Positions 1 to 12,020 of a DNA stretch of 64,000 bases are shown here, in pieces. Each line of letters begins with the position of its first letter. Positions within the stretch are counted from its first letter, which is position 1. The notes under the pieces are model-generated. The model did no database searches, was not told the origin of the DNA, and saw nothing but the letters and a program-made list of their open reading frames with translations. The position numbers and the translations under genes were made by a program. The stretch is from Brachyhypopomus gauderio (Eukaryota > Chordata > Actinopteri > Gymnotiformes > Hypopomidae), in contig NC_135223.1 in assembly GCF_052324685.1 (NCBI RefSeq), positions 4,444,779 through 4,508,778 of the forward strand. Reading direction: 5' to 3'.

Positions 1-298
1 TTGGCATCTCCTGTGTGAAATAGAGTGGATCATTTGGTTATTGGCACACCTGTGATAATCACACTCCTCTGCATACTATCACAGATCTTCGAAAGATCCA
101 AATTACACTAAGCCAGAGCACTAGAATACAAAGAGAGAAAAGTGAAGAAGAAATCATACATCTTCGTCTTGACCTTTACACCTGTGGCATGACCTCAGAA
201 ATGGTGTTCTCTGACCATGCCTCACTTGACTAACTTGACACTACGAGCAATGTTTTTGACTTCTCAATAGACCAGCATATGGTTTAAGTATCGGAAGA
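1..298. other. 3' flank of the Ig/coiled-coil gene
   Basis: No gene seen. This lies downstream of the minus-strand stop at 299-301 and presumably holds 3' UTR. I found no convincing minus-strand AATAAA signal. Confidence 0.4.
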
Positions 299-2943
299 CT
301 ATTCGGTTTGATCTTCTCCATTCATGTCCTCCTGACCTGTCTCCTCAACAACCAACCTCACGTCTCTCCATCCCTCCCCCTCTGCTGTCACTGCCTGAAT
401 TTCGACCGCCAGGTCATTCACAATTTCAGGCGATCTTCCCGGTTCTGACGCCTCACCTTCCGAATCGGTGTCCCCGTTTTTCAAAGCCCTGCCATCTAGC
501 TCTCCGTCTGGGTCTGGGACTGCCTGGGTTTGCGGGTCTTCATGCTCCAGTGTCCCGACGGCACACGTGCCTCGTACCTGGCCCGTGGCTGCACGTTGTT
601 CTTTCAACACGAGCCTTTCGGTTGCACACTCTTCCTCGGCTGGTCCGTCCTCCGCCCGCTCTCCAAGTACCTCCTCTGTTTCTTCCTCATCCACTCTGTC
701 GGTGCCGTCTTGGTGAGCCGGGCTCTCTCTTTCTCCCACTACCTTGCATTTCTCAGGTGTATTTCGCATTTCTGCCGCCGTCCTGCTAAAGTACGCCTGG
801 ACATCGGGTAGGATGATATGCAGGAGATTCATTTCTGCTTCTAGCCTGGACACAATCTCATATTTCTCCCTGATCTTCTGTATCTCGTGTGTGTGCCTCT
901 GCTCGACCTCAATCCTCTGTTGGTCTATCTCTTTGGTTAGCTGCTCCACCTTTCCCTGTGCCTCCCTGCACCTCCCGAACGCCTCCCTCAGCTGTACGCT
1001 CAGCTCATTCCCGTCCTCTGCTGTCTCTGTGCACTCTAGTGCTTTCTCAAGGTCAGCCATCTTCATGGCTGAGGCCACGATCTTCCCTTGCTCCCCCTCA
1101 AGCAGTCCTTTCCTCGCCATGAAAAAATCGAGAAACTCCTTTTCGAGCATCTCTGTCACCTCAGCTTCTTCTCTCTCTCTTCTCTTCTCTCTTTTCTTCA
1201 GTATCCACCTCACTATCGCCCCCAGCTGGTCTTTTGGGTTGTGCCTTTCCGCCAGCGCGACGCTCTCGTTGAGAAGTTCTCGTTGATCAGCCACAGCTTC
1301 CTCGCCGGGCCTTCCTCCGTTCACTGAAACCAACACATGCAGTCACAAGCGTAAGGATATGAAAAGGCACGACAGCCAATTACCTCCATCCTGAAGAACA
1401 CTGAACATTACCTGCAAGAAAATATTCAAGAATATCTACCTAACTAGAAGCCAAAGGGAGGGAGGGAGGGAGGGAGGGAGGGATGGAGGGGGCGTCATTG
1501 AGAAATAGTTGAGACGTTATCGAGTAAACATAGTTTAACCTGCAAGGAGCTGATCTGCCCTTTGCTCCTGCTGCATCTTCACCTCCTCCAGTTCTCGCTC
1601 TTTGTCCTGCAGGACCACAGCGAGCTTCTGAGTCCGGCCGGTCTCCTCCTGCAGCTTCGTGCCCAGTGTGGCCAGTTCCTGCTTACACATCTCCAGCTCC
1701 CCGGCCAAGTTCTTCATATGTTCCTCCCTCTCGTTCGCTGCTGCGCCCATGCTCTCCAAATCGGCGAGTCGCCCTTGCAGGAGCCTCGTCACCCTCCGCA
1801 ATTCCTCCATGGTGACCTCCAGCTCCCTCGTCCTGCCCTGGAGCTCTTCTTGCGCCTCCTCTTGACGTCTCCTCGCCTCCTTCAGCTCCTGCTCTCTGTC
1901 CTGCAGGGTTGCTCCGAGCTGCTGTACCGCCCTGTCCTTCTCCTGGAGCTGGCGAGCCAGCATCTCCAGGTCCCTCTGACAGGCTTCCAGCTCCTTCTCC
2001 TTTAGCTGCTGTGACTTCTTCATCCCTTCAATATGCATTGGGAACAAATAAAGATCTCGTTTCAAATCTATTTTGAGCCTATAACTGCACAAAAACACAC
2101 TAATGTGTAGTTACATTTGTTCCTTTTCACTGGAATCATAAGGTGATCTCGCCAGAATTCCAAGTCTTAACTCGAGCATTGTTTCTTTCACTGATTGTAA
2201 TTCATGCTCTCACCAAGAGTCTGGACAGATTCTTCCATGTCCAAGCTGTCCTGCTGTGCGACCTTCAGTCCCCCTGGGGAACCACATGCAGAGAGCAGAG
2301 GTAGGCGGAGTAGACGAATGGAGAATGACTCGCTCGCATTCACACCACATAGCTTTAAAAAAGCAGAATTAAAAAGGTGACGGGTAACTTACATCTCTCA
2401 GGAGACAGGGGATCTGTTCCTAAATGAGGACAGGACACGTAAAGGACAACCATAAATCACACAACTCTGAGTGGCGCTTGTCCATCAATAAGCAACACTT
2501 GGCTGTCTTAAAAACATACATTCACATTTACTAGCAATGTGAATTCGTTCATCCCAACTCAGACCACCAGTTTTAGGACTAAACAGCAAGATGGATGTTA
2601 TCACCCTTACCTGCCATATATAAATGTATCGATTTCTCCAGTTTGATGTCTTCAGCGATGACCTGACAGCCATATATTCCTGTGTCTCCTGGACCAACCT
2701 CTCTCAGGATCAGAGACAGATTTCCTATCTCCAGCTCGTGGGTCAGCATACTCACCCTGCCTGCGTACGCTTTCGCCACAGTCACCTGCCCCTTTTTGTA
2801 TAAGTAAATGCATTCTATACCCCTAAACCACCGTATCTCCATGGACACGGCGCTTGTTTCGGGAGAGAGGTGCGAGGTAAGCGTGACGTCGTCGCCGGGG
2901 TAGGCGAACACGCGGTTGTAACGACAGACTAGTATGAACATAT
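299..2943 (-). CDS. Ig V-type domain plus long coiled-coil protein (butyrophilin/MOG-like), 5' exon missing
   Basis: Five exons on the minus strand join in one frame: 2943-2611 (Ig V-set), 2419-2393 (27 nt), 2273-2214 (60 nt), 2025-1540 and 1323-299. All have AG/GT borders and phase 1 junctions. The Ig exon has the WFRG strand and the DTGIYGCQV motif typical of butyrophilin/MOG-type V domains. The position normally held by the first disulphide Cys is Ser (TLTSHLSP). Short 27-nt exons after an Ig exon are typical of butyrophilin genes. Exon 4 is almost pure heptad coiled coil (about 160 residues). Exon 5 adds more coiled coil, then a long acidic Glu/Asp/Ser tail. I see no transmembrane segment between Ig and coiled coil, and no confident signal-peptide exon, so membrane topology is open. 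The butyrophilin-like assignment is by motif only. Confidence 0.7.
1454..1492. repeat. (GGGA)n microsatellite
   Basis: Run of GGGA/GGAG units in the intron between the two coiled-coil exons. Confidence 0.9.
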
Positions 2944-3966
2944 CTGTGGACCTAGGAAGAATGATTCAACAAGCAGTCTTACTGCCATGAGCAGGGGGAA
3001 AATGTACTCACAGGCAAATTCATACGTACGAAAAAAAAGAAAGAAAAGAAAATCACAATTACAGCGTCGTGCAACAAAACTCTATGACGAGAACAAGGTA
3101 TTAATGTTTCAAATATGCATTAATGAAATGCTATGAATAAATACAAGTTTCCGACTATGGAAACTGAACCTGCTTGTACAGCAGAAATTGAAAGAATTTA
3201 TAAGGAAATACAAGCAGGTATCATGAATTTTAGAATAGGCTTTTTGCTTATGCAGAATGTGAATAGAAATGTATTAGGTTTTATGTGAAAAAACTAAATG
3301 AAGTGAGAAACTCCTTAAAGCAGGAGGCAAAAGATAGAAAAGACTGAAGTTCTCACCTTGTCTCTACAGCAGAATTCCTCCAAAATAACAATCTGTGAAC
3401 CAACACACCAAAATACCTACATACACACACACCCACACGCAGACACACCCATATAATCTGAGATCACCTAAAACACTTCTAGTGCAAAAAATAAAGAAAG
3501 AAAATTAATAAATAAATAGCTCAGTGCAAAAGCAATACCCAGTATGCTGCAGGCTACAACACCGGTAGCCTTCAAATGTCTGTCAACAAAGCCAGTTAAT
3601 TCACAACCTCCCCCATTTCTCAGTAGAGAAGTCTTTTTTTCCTTTGCTTCCACACCTTCTGTCGCCTTAAGTCTGATAAGAAGAACGTGAAATGACTTGA
3701 CAGGTGGGTGTAGTTCCTGCAGCTACAAATGAATAACCACTTTCGCTTCGTTGCACTTCGCTGAATAAGACACACGCCACTGCGTGAGAATATTCACGGC
3801 GAGAATATCTACATTCCTTGTCAATAAACGGAACCAAAGTTTTGCATCGTCTCAAAGTCCATTTGGGCCTCAGTTGATCAACATTGCTGAGAAAGGCGTG
3901 TGATAGAGGCCCGGGGCCAAAAAGGAGGGGGGGGGGGGTAACTCGGCCCTTTACGCATTGTTCGTA
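2944..3966. other. Spacer between the Ig gene and dnaaf3
   Basis: AT-rich sequence with no supported exon. A minus-strand open frame at 3468-3653 contains a hydrophobic stretch (about residues 30-60) and could be a signal-peptide exon of the Ig gene, but no donor could be matched with confidence. A G-run lies near 3930. Confidence 0.3.
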
Positions 3967-3979
3967 GTTACCAGGCAAC
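3967..3979 (+). promoter_or_regulatory. RFX X-box motif upstream of dnaaf3
   Basis: GTTACC-A-GGCAAC fits the X-box consensus GTNRCC-N(0-3)-RGYAAC exactly. It sits about 400 bp upstream of the dnaaf3 start codon. RFX factors binding such motifs are known to drive ciliary genes, which suits the downstream gene. Functional use is inferred. Confidence 0.65.
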
Positions 3980-4211
3980 CACTACTCAAACTTTCGCATC
4001 CTGCCGCTGGGCTCCCGTGAGTGAGGGTAAGATACAGTAAACAAAGCGTTGTTTATCATCACTACATATCAGGTTCCGCTTTGACATTAAACGAAAAGTA
4101 TTGCTGTTAATGAAAATGGACGTTACGGATGACGTTAACAACGTAAAGTGAGTTAGTTAACAAGTCAGTTAGCTAGCATACGAGTAGCTGTAGCTTACGT
4201 AGCTGGCTGAC

Positions 4212-4225
4212 GTTACCAAGGTTAC
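4212..4225 (+). promoter_or_regulatory. Second X-box-like motif
   Basis: GTTACC-AA-GGTTAC has one mismatch to the X-box half-site pair. It lies 157 bp upstream of the dnaaf3 start codon, before a splice-acceptor-like tract that ends at 4364 and suggests a non-coding first exon. Confidence 0.4.
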
Positions 4226-4381
4226 TTCACGTACGCCTGCTGCGCTACATGGTAGACTACGTTCAATCAAAATAACCGAAGACCGTGCAACCGCCCCAAT
4301 AGTTATACTACGGCAAGGGACGTAGTTAGTTATTTAGTTCGCTTTATATATTTCTTGATTTCAGGTTCTTCACACGCGAGA

Positions 4382-7300
4382 ATGAACGCGGGTCGGACCC
4401 TGGAGGGCGCAGGCTGTGTCACATGGTGGGGTTTCGGACCAGCGAGAGACGTGGTCGGCGCAGGTGGGTTCGCCACCTTTGAACTGGTGTCAGCCTCCAT
4501 CCTTTATCTCCGTGATAAAGCAGAATAAAGCGGAATGATGTGTTATGAAGTCTCTTTTTGTGGAATTATGGCCCTCGCCATTGCCTGGTTCTCCCACACA
4601 GGTGCGACGAGGCCGGGAGGGGAGCTGAATGTGTTGCTCTTGGGCAGCGGAGATCCCAGACACATCCTGAAGACCATCGCAGGCCTGCAAGACACTGATG
4701 TGCTGCACGTCAGTTGCATCATATGACATTACATGCAAAAACAACATATGAGCCCCCCACCCCACTTTTGTGGTGTATTAAATCGGGAACTATATGTAGG
4801 GCCTACATGTAAATAATTGTTTTACCTGCTGCAAAAATGAATGAATGGAGCAGCCTATGTGCAGTGCAGGTGGCCATTTTGTTGTAGTGCAACGTGTGAA
4901 ATGTCTTTGCAGGTTTGGGTGATCGAGAACAGCATGGAGGTAGTGGCACGGCAACTGTTGCTACTCTGGCTGTCGCTGACCTCCCCAGGCAGCATGGGAA
5001 TACACGGTGTGTCTTAGTGTAGCACCATCACACCACATGACCGAAACATGCACTACTGATACTGATGCTAGTATGATACTACTACTACTACTACAATACT
5101 AATATACTTCTGATACTGAAACTAGTATACTACTGATACTAGTATACTACTGATACTGATACTAGTGTACTACTGATACTAGTATACTACTGATATTGAA
5201 ACTAGTGTACTACTAATACTAGTATACTACTGATACTCAAACTAGTATACTACTGATACTAGTATACTACTAATACTGATACTAGTGTACTACTGATAGA
5301 ACACAGATGCTCCTAAATAAGTGCTGCTTTCAATTGGGTGTTTGCTCGGATGAAGCAGATTGACATGGCTGTTTTATACCCAGAGAAGACGGAGGTGTTC
5401 CTCGAGGTGTTTGGGAACAGTGAGATTCGCTGTCAGACCGAAGAGACGGTCAAACGCATTGCTGCTCAACTTTTACTCTCCGTCACCAACACGATGGACG
5501 CACACACTCCATCACATCCCTGTCTGGACACTAGCCACCTCAAGGTGAGCTCTACGGTTGTGTGTATACCGTTTCCTAATGACAGTACAGTTCAGTAGGT
5601 GGAAGTCGTTTCCTGTAATCGGGAGCTGCTAAAAGAGGACAAGCGCTAACAAAACAAGCTAACACCAGCTGAACTGGACATTGTGACGAAGGTTTCGCAC
5701 TAAAATTCCACAACTTTTTAGTGCTGGCCTATAATCTACAGAAATTTTCAGATGGGGCTTTAATGTATCATAGACAACACAAATATTTTCACATTTACAA
5801 ATACCTATATGGTTCTTCAGAGTCACACTTAAGAACAAGGTCTTAAGACTGCTGGTCTGTGAAGGTACCTGGAGAGAACCCATCGTCTTATTATTACCCA
5901 ACAGAAATGACGTGCACACATACAATAGGTGGCATTTACCAAGCATGTGGAAAGATGCCACATCTGAGGTCTAAAGACCGGTTTCCCAGACAGATTTAGC
6001 TTCCATGTTCACTTTATTGCAGTGCCAGTGTGATTCAATAAAGGAATGTTGGAATTTGTTTATTAAAGCCTTTGGCTTAATCTGGGTGTGGGAAATAAGG
6101 CTGTGTGTCAACAACATTATGTCAAATAATGAACCTTTTGTAGAAGGTCCCGCAATAAGAACCTGAAGGGACAACACCTGCTCTCCTAGAACATAAATTG
6201 TATTTGACAGAGGTGCAGATGTTCTCCTAGCTAATGATCCTGTTGTTTGTAGTTTAAGGAGAGGGACGAACTCGCCCGCATATTCACCCAGTGGCAGCGT
6301 CCGCCCTTCGCCCCTGCCAGCGTGTCCAGGGCGTGGGACGCCCGCGTCAGGCAGCACCTGGGCTCGCGCTACGACTCCAGACAGGGCTGCTTCGACTGGG
6401 ACCTCACCATGAAGCTCCACCAGAGAGGGGTGTGTAGCTGGAGCTCTAAGCAGCACTAACGTCACGTTCTGTGCTTTACGGGTCATTAAAGCCCCGAGAA
6501 CCACCAGAACCCACTGAAGTATCATGATCAAGACTCTTGGACTTATGCTGTATTATGTGCCCCATCCCTGTCCTGTCTTGCAGTGTGGAGTCATACACAA
6601 GCAGCAGTATGTCAAATGGAGAGAAAGGGGTGTGGCTTTTGAGTTGAGGGAGGGGTTATACCAAATAGCAAATCAGAGTCTGCTGTCTACACGCGTGTTT
6701 AATCATGTAAGTCAGTGTGAATGCTGTCATTTTTGTCATATGTACTACTTTGATATCTCCATAACAGAACGTAGTATGCCCAAATGTTGTTTTAGCTAAC
6801 CACATCCTCAGTCACAACAATAGATTTCATTACAATGAACTGAAAACTGTGTGTGTGTGTGTGTGTGTTTTGTGTGTATGTTAGAGAGGAGACAGGGTGG
6901 GACTGAGAGGGTACTGGGGAGACATCGTTTCCAGCCCCTATCTGGCTTTTGGTATCGAAACGGAGAATAAAGCACTACTGAAGACCCAAAACAACCAGTA
7001 TGTGAAGGTATAAGATTACAGCATAGTGTGGTGAGAGCCCACGAGACAAATGGTACCTCTCTGATTTTATTGTATTACATTTTCATCTGTCTCTCTCCTA
7101 GAAAGCAGAAAGCTACACATCTCCCATCTCTGGCTATCTCTCTCTTTTTTAGACTGCTCAAGATATCTCTGTAGCGAACGTCCACATGCTTTTCGACTCT
7201 CTCGCCACTAGAGGGGGCCAACCCCCCGCTCCTCAGCAGGGCTACGAGGTTGTGGGCTCGTCGTGCAGTAAGCAAACAGAACAGTCCCAAAAGAATCAGG

Positions 7301-8453
7301 ACTTCGTGGACAATCAAAGGACTTCAGAGACCCAAGAAATCGAACAGGCCTGTGGAGTAAACGCAGAACTAACGGACCACCCGGAAACACCTCATAACGC
7401 CAATGATCGTGGTAACAGTATTTATAATTACACTGTAATGAATGTATCAGGTGATACATTCACCTAATGCTCTCACACAGTACTGAACCAGTGTGTTCGC
7501 ATCTTATTTAGTAAATACAGCAACAATTATAACACCAACCAGATGCATAGGGTCAATCCTCAACATTGGCAAAGTAAATAACTTACTTCAACTTCACAAA
7601 TTATTTTCACTATCCAGGTTTACGAGAGACAAAGCTCATTATCCCTCTCCCCAACAACACCAAAACCTCCAACAGTGTTTCTGACCTGAGCAACACAATT
7701 TTGGGACTCTTCTAAATAATGTTAGCAATGCAACCCATAAATCAGCTCAGCTGGAATGGATTTGGAGTGCATTCCTATCAGACGTTGTAGATTTGGGGTC
7801 TGCAAATCTAGACCTTGAATCTAAATCCAGTCCTGGATTTTGTAATCTCCTGTAGTCGATGATTTATGTATTAAATGATTTATGTACCTGGTTGCCTCCT
7901 AGATAAAGGCAAATGTTTCTGGAGGACTGTGATTTGAACACCTCTGCTATACACTTTAGTTAAGTGGCTTACTGACGAGCACTGCTGTGTGTGTTTATAG
8001 AGTTAATGAATCTGAATGGGGTGAGAGTGTCATTCTTGTCTCTGGACTCCCTGCCCAAACTGCCCACCAAAAGCCAATTCAGCCAGCGGTTTAATAGCAT
8101 CTACTGCTCAGCCAGGTAAGACATGTTCACTTCTCCCCCACTCTTGATGATGGCCACGCCCCCTCCCTTCACCTCTCCCCTACTCTTGATGATGGCCACG
8201 CCCCCTCCCTTCACCTCTCCCCCACTCTTGATAATGGCCACGCCCCCTCCCTTCACCTCTTCTGTACTGATTCTAATGAACCTGTATATGCTCCGCCTCC
8301 CCAGTATGGTCCAGCATTTAAATTCGTCACTGAAGCAAATAGCGGCCCCAGGTGCTGTGCTTATGATCGAGCTCGCCAGGTAAGTCTGACATGCTTTCTG
8401 GCACAGCCTGATAGTCATATTAACATAAAAGGTGTTATTGGCACTACGCGTGT

Positions 8454-8492
<39 letters not shown>

Positions 8493-8632
8493 GGTACCTG
8501 CTGGACTTGTCTAAAGAGCACGAAGCTGCTTTTGCAGCGAGAGTTGGAGAGATTGCAAAAGACGCAGGCTTCGTATCGGCCCCAGACAGCAGTGATAACT
8601 CATACGCCGTGTTCACACTGCACCAAGACTGA
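4382..8632 (+). CDS. dnaaf3: Dynein axonemal assembly factor 3
   Basis: Cytoplasmic factor needed to preassemble axonemal dynein arms in motile-cilium cells. Eleven coding exons were read: 4382-4463, 4602-4708, 4913-5006, 5384-5544, 6253-6429, 6584-6706, 6885-7007, 7153-7411, 8001-8115, 8305-8379 and 8494-8632. All borders are GT/AG and phases agree, giving 1455 nt (484 aa plus stop), close to the family's usual length. Recognisable family stretches are CVTWWGFGPA at the N terminus, TEVFLEVFGN, the SRYDSRQG..DWDLTMKLH block, VIHKQQYVKWRERGVAFELR, RGYWGDIVSSPYLAFGIE and the C-terminal LARYLLDLSKEH region. The start codon was chosen because it is the first in-frame ATG before the conserved WWG motif. 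No break is visible, so the gene looks functional. The variable Gln/Asn-rich segment in exon 8 is expected for this family. Confidence 0.95.
5040..5298. repeat. Tandem repeat ACTACTGATACTAGTAT in dnaaf3 intron 3
   Basis: About 260 bp of degenerate repeats built from ACTACTGATACTAGTAT-like units, ending about 85 bp before exon 4. Confidence 0.9.
8137..8259. repeat. Three-copy minisatellite in dnaaf3 intron 9
   Basis: Three tandem units of about 41 bp containing CTCTTGATGATGGCCACGCC, followed by CCCTCCCTTCACCTC. The intron is only 189 bp, so this pyrimidine-rich array forms much of it. Confidence 0.9.
8460..8491. repeat. (GT)n tract at the dnaaf3 exon 11 acceptor
   Basis: An uninterrupted GT run reaches to 4 nt before the AAG|G acceptor of the last coding exon. 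Confidence 0.9.
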
Positions 8633-9465
8633 AAGGATCACACACCCCACCAGGACCTGACACAGGGCGTCCAGGACACGCAGTCCCCTCCTCCAGCTGG
8701 GACGTCGTCCAGCTGGGACGTCATCAGCTGTATATGGTCCTCACACTAACCATTTCAATGTGGCCTCCTAATTCAGTGTAATGAAAAGGAAAGGCAGTTT
8801 GGGTAAATACTGTTTTAATAGGTATAGTGAGCATTATTCACCCAGTGTTTATTTCACACAGTCAAGGGGCCTAGAGTGGAATATTCTGGAAGCGTTTGGG
8901 TTCCTTTAGTGAACACACTCACTTCCAGCGACCTTGCCTTTCCCGCTCGTGCCTTTCTTACTGTAAAACAGGAAGAGGATTTGATGAAGTAACGTTGCTG
9001 TAACGCACCCTTTACAAAGAATACAGGCGTATCCAACACACTCTTGCTTCCTTCCATTCATTTCTTGGTCTGTAAGATGATCTTACAATTTCTGGGCATG
9101 GGAGATGCGGTTCAGCAAGACTTTTATCTAGAAGCAGAACCAGCACAGAAAGCGTTATTGGTAATTAGACCGTCGTCCGTGGACAGGAGTTGAAGGAAGT
9201 GTTTTGAGTGCAGGAATCCAACCTCATATTTCTGCCTTCTCATCTTGTCCAACAGGTCAAACTTTTCAGACTCCAAGTGTTGGATCCATTCCCACATCTC
9301 TCACATAAACTATCATTTATGTTCTCACACACATTCAAAATTGTTTTCAAGTTACTTACAGCTTATTCGGATACACATACACACACTATTGTGCAAAACA
9401 TTAAAGCATGTGTGGAAAAATGCTGCACTTGAGGGAAGAAACTTGGTAAAAAGAACCGAGTCCAT
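8633..9465. other. dnaaf3 3' UTR and intergenic DNA
   Basis: No further coding signal seen on either strand. A direct 10-bp repeat (CAGCTGGGAC) is present near 8694-8719. The remainder is AT-rich single-copy-looking sequence. Confidence 0.4.
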
Positions 9466-9803
9466 GGCTGTGTTCGAAATAGCCTACTACATACTACTGG
9501 CGTACTGATCGAGCCCCAAATCAGTATGCCGTATGCAGTATGTGACCAAAATGAAAATTTCCAGTATACCCGGATGACCTACTACTTCAGCAAAATATTC
9601 CAGTAAGCGAACAGAGCTATCTTTGTGGTGTACTGCATCCCATCATGCAACGCTACGTTCACGTGACCCCGTAGTGTGCTTTGCTTTTGTCGCATACTGG
9701 AAACTGTACTGCATACTACTACGAGGACCAGTATGCAGTATCCAGTATATACTGAGTCCAGTATGCAGTATCCAGTATGTAGTAGGCTATTTCGAACAGA
9801 GCC
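9466..9803. mobile_element. MITE family A (TIR GGCTGTGTTCGAAATAG)
   Basis: 338 bp with inverted ends GGCTGTGTTCGAAATAG and its complement. The interior is made of CAGTATGCAGTAT-type subrepeats. Related copies lie at 12127-12473 and 55175-55897. There is no coding capacity. The target duplication is ambiguous because CCATG-like bases overlap the termini. Confidence 0.85.
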
Positions 9804-10304
9804 CATGTTTGTGGGTCGGCTGTGCGCGACAAGGGCTCCCCCTGGTGGACGCTGCAGTGAAACAGCACCTGACCACCCCTTCAGCCTGCTACCTAAAGCC
9901 CATTTAGCTTTATTCCGGGTTCACGCGGCTATGAAACGCCGCTGAAATGGAAAATGGACTGATCAACTTACTCGTGTTCTTCCTCTTCGTCAGACATGGT
10001 CGGAAGTGGACTAGCAGACAGAAAGAGGCTTGTATTAACTTATTAAGCGCAATAAAGCTCACAGCAGCTGTGTTGTCCGTGACAGATGAACAGAAACAGA
10101 GAAGCTTAGACAAGCCCATTCCAGTCTATCCGCACCGGCCAAAGTTATTATACCAAAACCCACCGTCATGAGCTCATTAAACAGCAGCTTTAGTAAAGAC
10201 TGTGACTCATCCAGTATTTACACACCATGTCTCTCATCCACACGATTGTCAGTCTGCATGAAACTACACACAGAGCGATATGGACACCATGATTATTAAG
10301 AGAT
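9804..10304. other. Intergenic, nothing recognised
   Basis: Small open frames (for example 9947-10171, plus) lack splice context or family motifs. Confidence 0.4.
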
Positions 10305-10622
10305 AGGCTGGTCCTGTAAATATACATTAATAATGACCCATTAATGGGAAAAAGAATTTTTAACAGTAACTTGGACAGTTAAACAGTAATGTTTGCCTGC
10401 AGCCTAGACCGTTTGAGCTGTTTCCTGGAATTAACAAATATATCACACAAGTTCCCTGATTCTGACTTCATAACTCACAGCAGGCATTAGAATAAAACAT
10501 TCCAGGAAACAGCTCTAGTCTGCCGGCAAACGTTATGCGCAGTCCAAGTTACTGTTCAAAAAAATTATTTCCCATTAATGGGTCATTCATTATTAAAGTA
10601 TGTTTATTTACAGGACTAGCCT
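10305..10622. mobile_element. Palindromic MITE
   Basis: About 318 bp that is largely an inverted repeat. The left end AGGCTGGTCCTGTAAATA matches the complement of the right end, and both sides contain CCCATTAATGGG next to the termini. Short non-autonomous DNA transposon; family not assigned. Confidence 0.75.
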
Positions 10623-10762
10623 AGCTAGAATTTTACATGTTGTGAACGCACTGACCAATCTTGGCTTTTCCACAGCCACTGTGCTGTGGGTGTGGTCTTA
10701 ACTACAATTACATGTATGACAAAAATGCACACGTTAAATACAAGCTAAACATTGTGTATACC

Positions 10763-10860
10763 AGGGGTGTCAAACTCATATTGGTCTAGGGGCCGCATAC
10801 AACTTAATCGGATTTCAAGGGGGCCGGACCAGTAAACTCATTCCAAAATTACATGGAACT
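10763..10860. mobile_element. hAT-like terminal fragment
   Basis: CAGGGGTGTCAAACTCAT followed by a GGGGCCGCA..GGGGGCCGGACC segment resembles the end of common vertebrate hAT-type repeats. No opposite end identified. Confidence 0.4.
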
Positions 10861-11287
10861 AATAATATGTTCACTTTTTTCCCTTTGTGTTAGTACTAAA
10901 AAGTAAATTATAAAAACTGATTTACTGCAATAAATTCACTGTTTAAGTACTGTTTAATTTATTTTAGTAATAATTTGTCACACACCTGAGAGTTCGGATT
11001 GCTTACCATACTGTATCAATTACACAAGACACTGACCAGATTAATGCTAATGTCTTTATTATAATAATTAATTTTCTATAAAATTATTACATGCATATCT
11101 TTTTAATGAATATAATTACAGCTATAATAAAACAATGAAAACAATGAAATATATTTAAACACACCTTTAAACACAACTTACACAACAGCTGAAACTGAAT
11201 CCAGTGCAGTGAAACACACATTTATATACACACACAGGTGAAGTGAGCACACATGCCCGGACCGGTGAGCAGCCTCTACAGCCTCTA
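10861..11287. other. AT-rich intergenic DNA
   Basis: No coding or repeat structure recognised. Confidence 0.4.
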
Positions 11288-11478
11288 GGGCTGAAGTGCC
11301 CTTGGGTAAGGCACCTAACCCTGAAGTGCCCTTGGGTAAGACACCTAACCCTGAAGTGCCCTTTGGTAAGGCACCTAACCCTGAAGTGCCCTTGGGTAAG
11401 GCACCTAACCCTGAAGTGCCCTTGGGTAAGGCACCTAACCCTGAAGTGCCCTTGGGTAAGGCACCTAACCCTGAAGTG
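11288..11478. repeat. 30-bp minisatellite derived from a SINE body
   Basis: Six to seven nearly identical units of about 30 bp (GTGCCCTTGGGTAAGGCACC + TAACCCTGAA). The unit matches the body of the tRNA-derived SINE seen intact at 53690-53963. The overlapping open frames are products of the repeat, not genes. Confidence 0.9.
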
Positions 11479-11536
11479 CTCCACGGGCGCTGTAGAGGCT
11501 GTTCACCGCTCCGGGCACTCATTGATAACTACAAAA

Positions 11537-12020
11537 GATGAATAGGGGTGCCCAAACTTTTTCATATGACTGTACCTACAAATGTTTCCCATAAAGCAGC
11601 GTCTGAGCATGTATCTCTAAATATGAGAATCCAACAAAAAGCAGTGTATTATAAATCATTTGATAATATGCTCGTGTTTAATTGGCAAGTAGTAAAATTA
11701 GCTTAAATGCACCAATATTCACACAGTGCACATATATACCACACATAAAGCCAAGAGAGCCTATACCAAATATCTTTCCACTATACACCATACACATATA
11801 CAGTATAAGACAAAAAGATTTTACACTTATTTAAATGTTAACCTGTGCAAATATGCATGGTTAATATACATGTCACATAGGGCTACGTCCCCCTCTCTAG
11901 CTGTCACTCCGGTACTGTTCAACGTGCCTGTGTTTTCCTCGTCTGTTTATCCCGCCCTGTTTCCATGGTTTCCCTCTGTCTGTCACACCCCTGTCGGTGT
12001 TCTCTCCTGCTGTCAGTCCA
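11537..12020. other. Left-arm non-coding DNA
   Basis: Mirrored at 55960-56446. No gene recognised; both copies carry the same unexplained open frame (11726-12049), which lacks family motifs. Confidence 0.4.

Noticed and set aside
744-1286. 180-codon plus-strand Ser-rich frame
   Set aside because: Shadow of the minus-strand coiled-coil exon.
3667-3978. 103-codon minus-strand frame beside dnaaf3 as a divergent gene
   Set aside because: No family motif, runs through a G tract, no splice support.
5338-5598. Start codon at 5338 as a separate gene
   Set aside because: The frame is dnaaf3 exon 4 plus intron sequence; the exon begins at 5384 after an AG acceptor.
11288-11478. Possible CRISPR-like array
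   Set aside because: Units are contiguous with no variable spacers, and the host is a vertebrate. It is a SINE-derived minisatellite.
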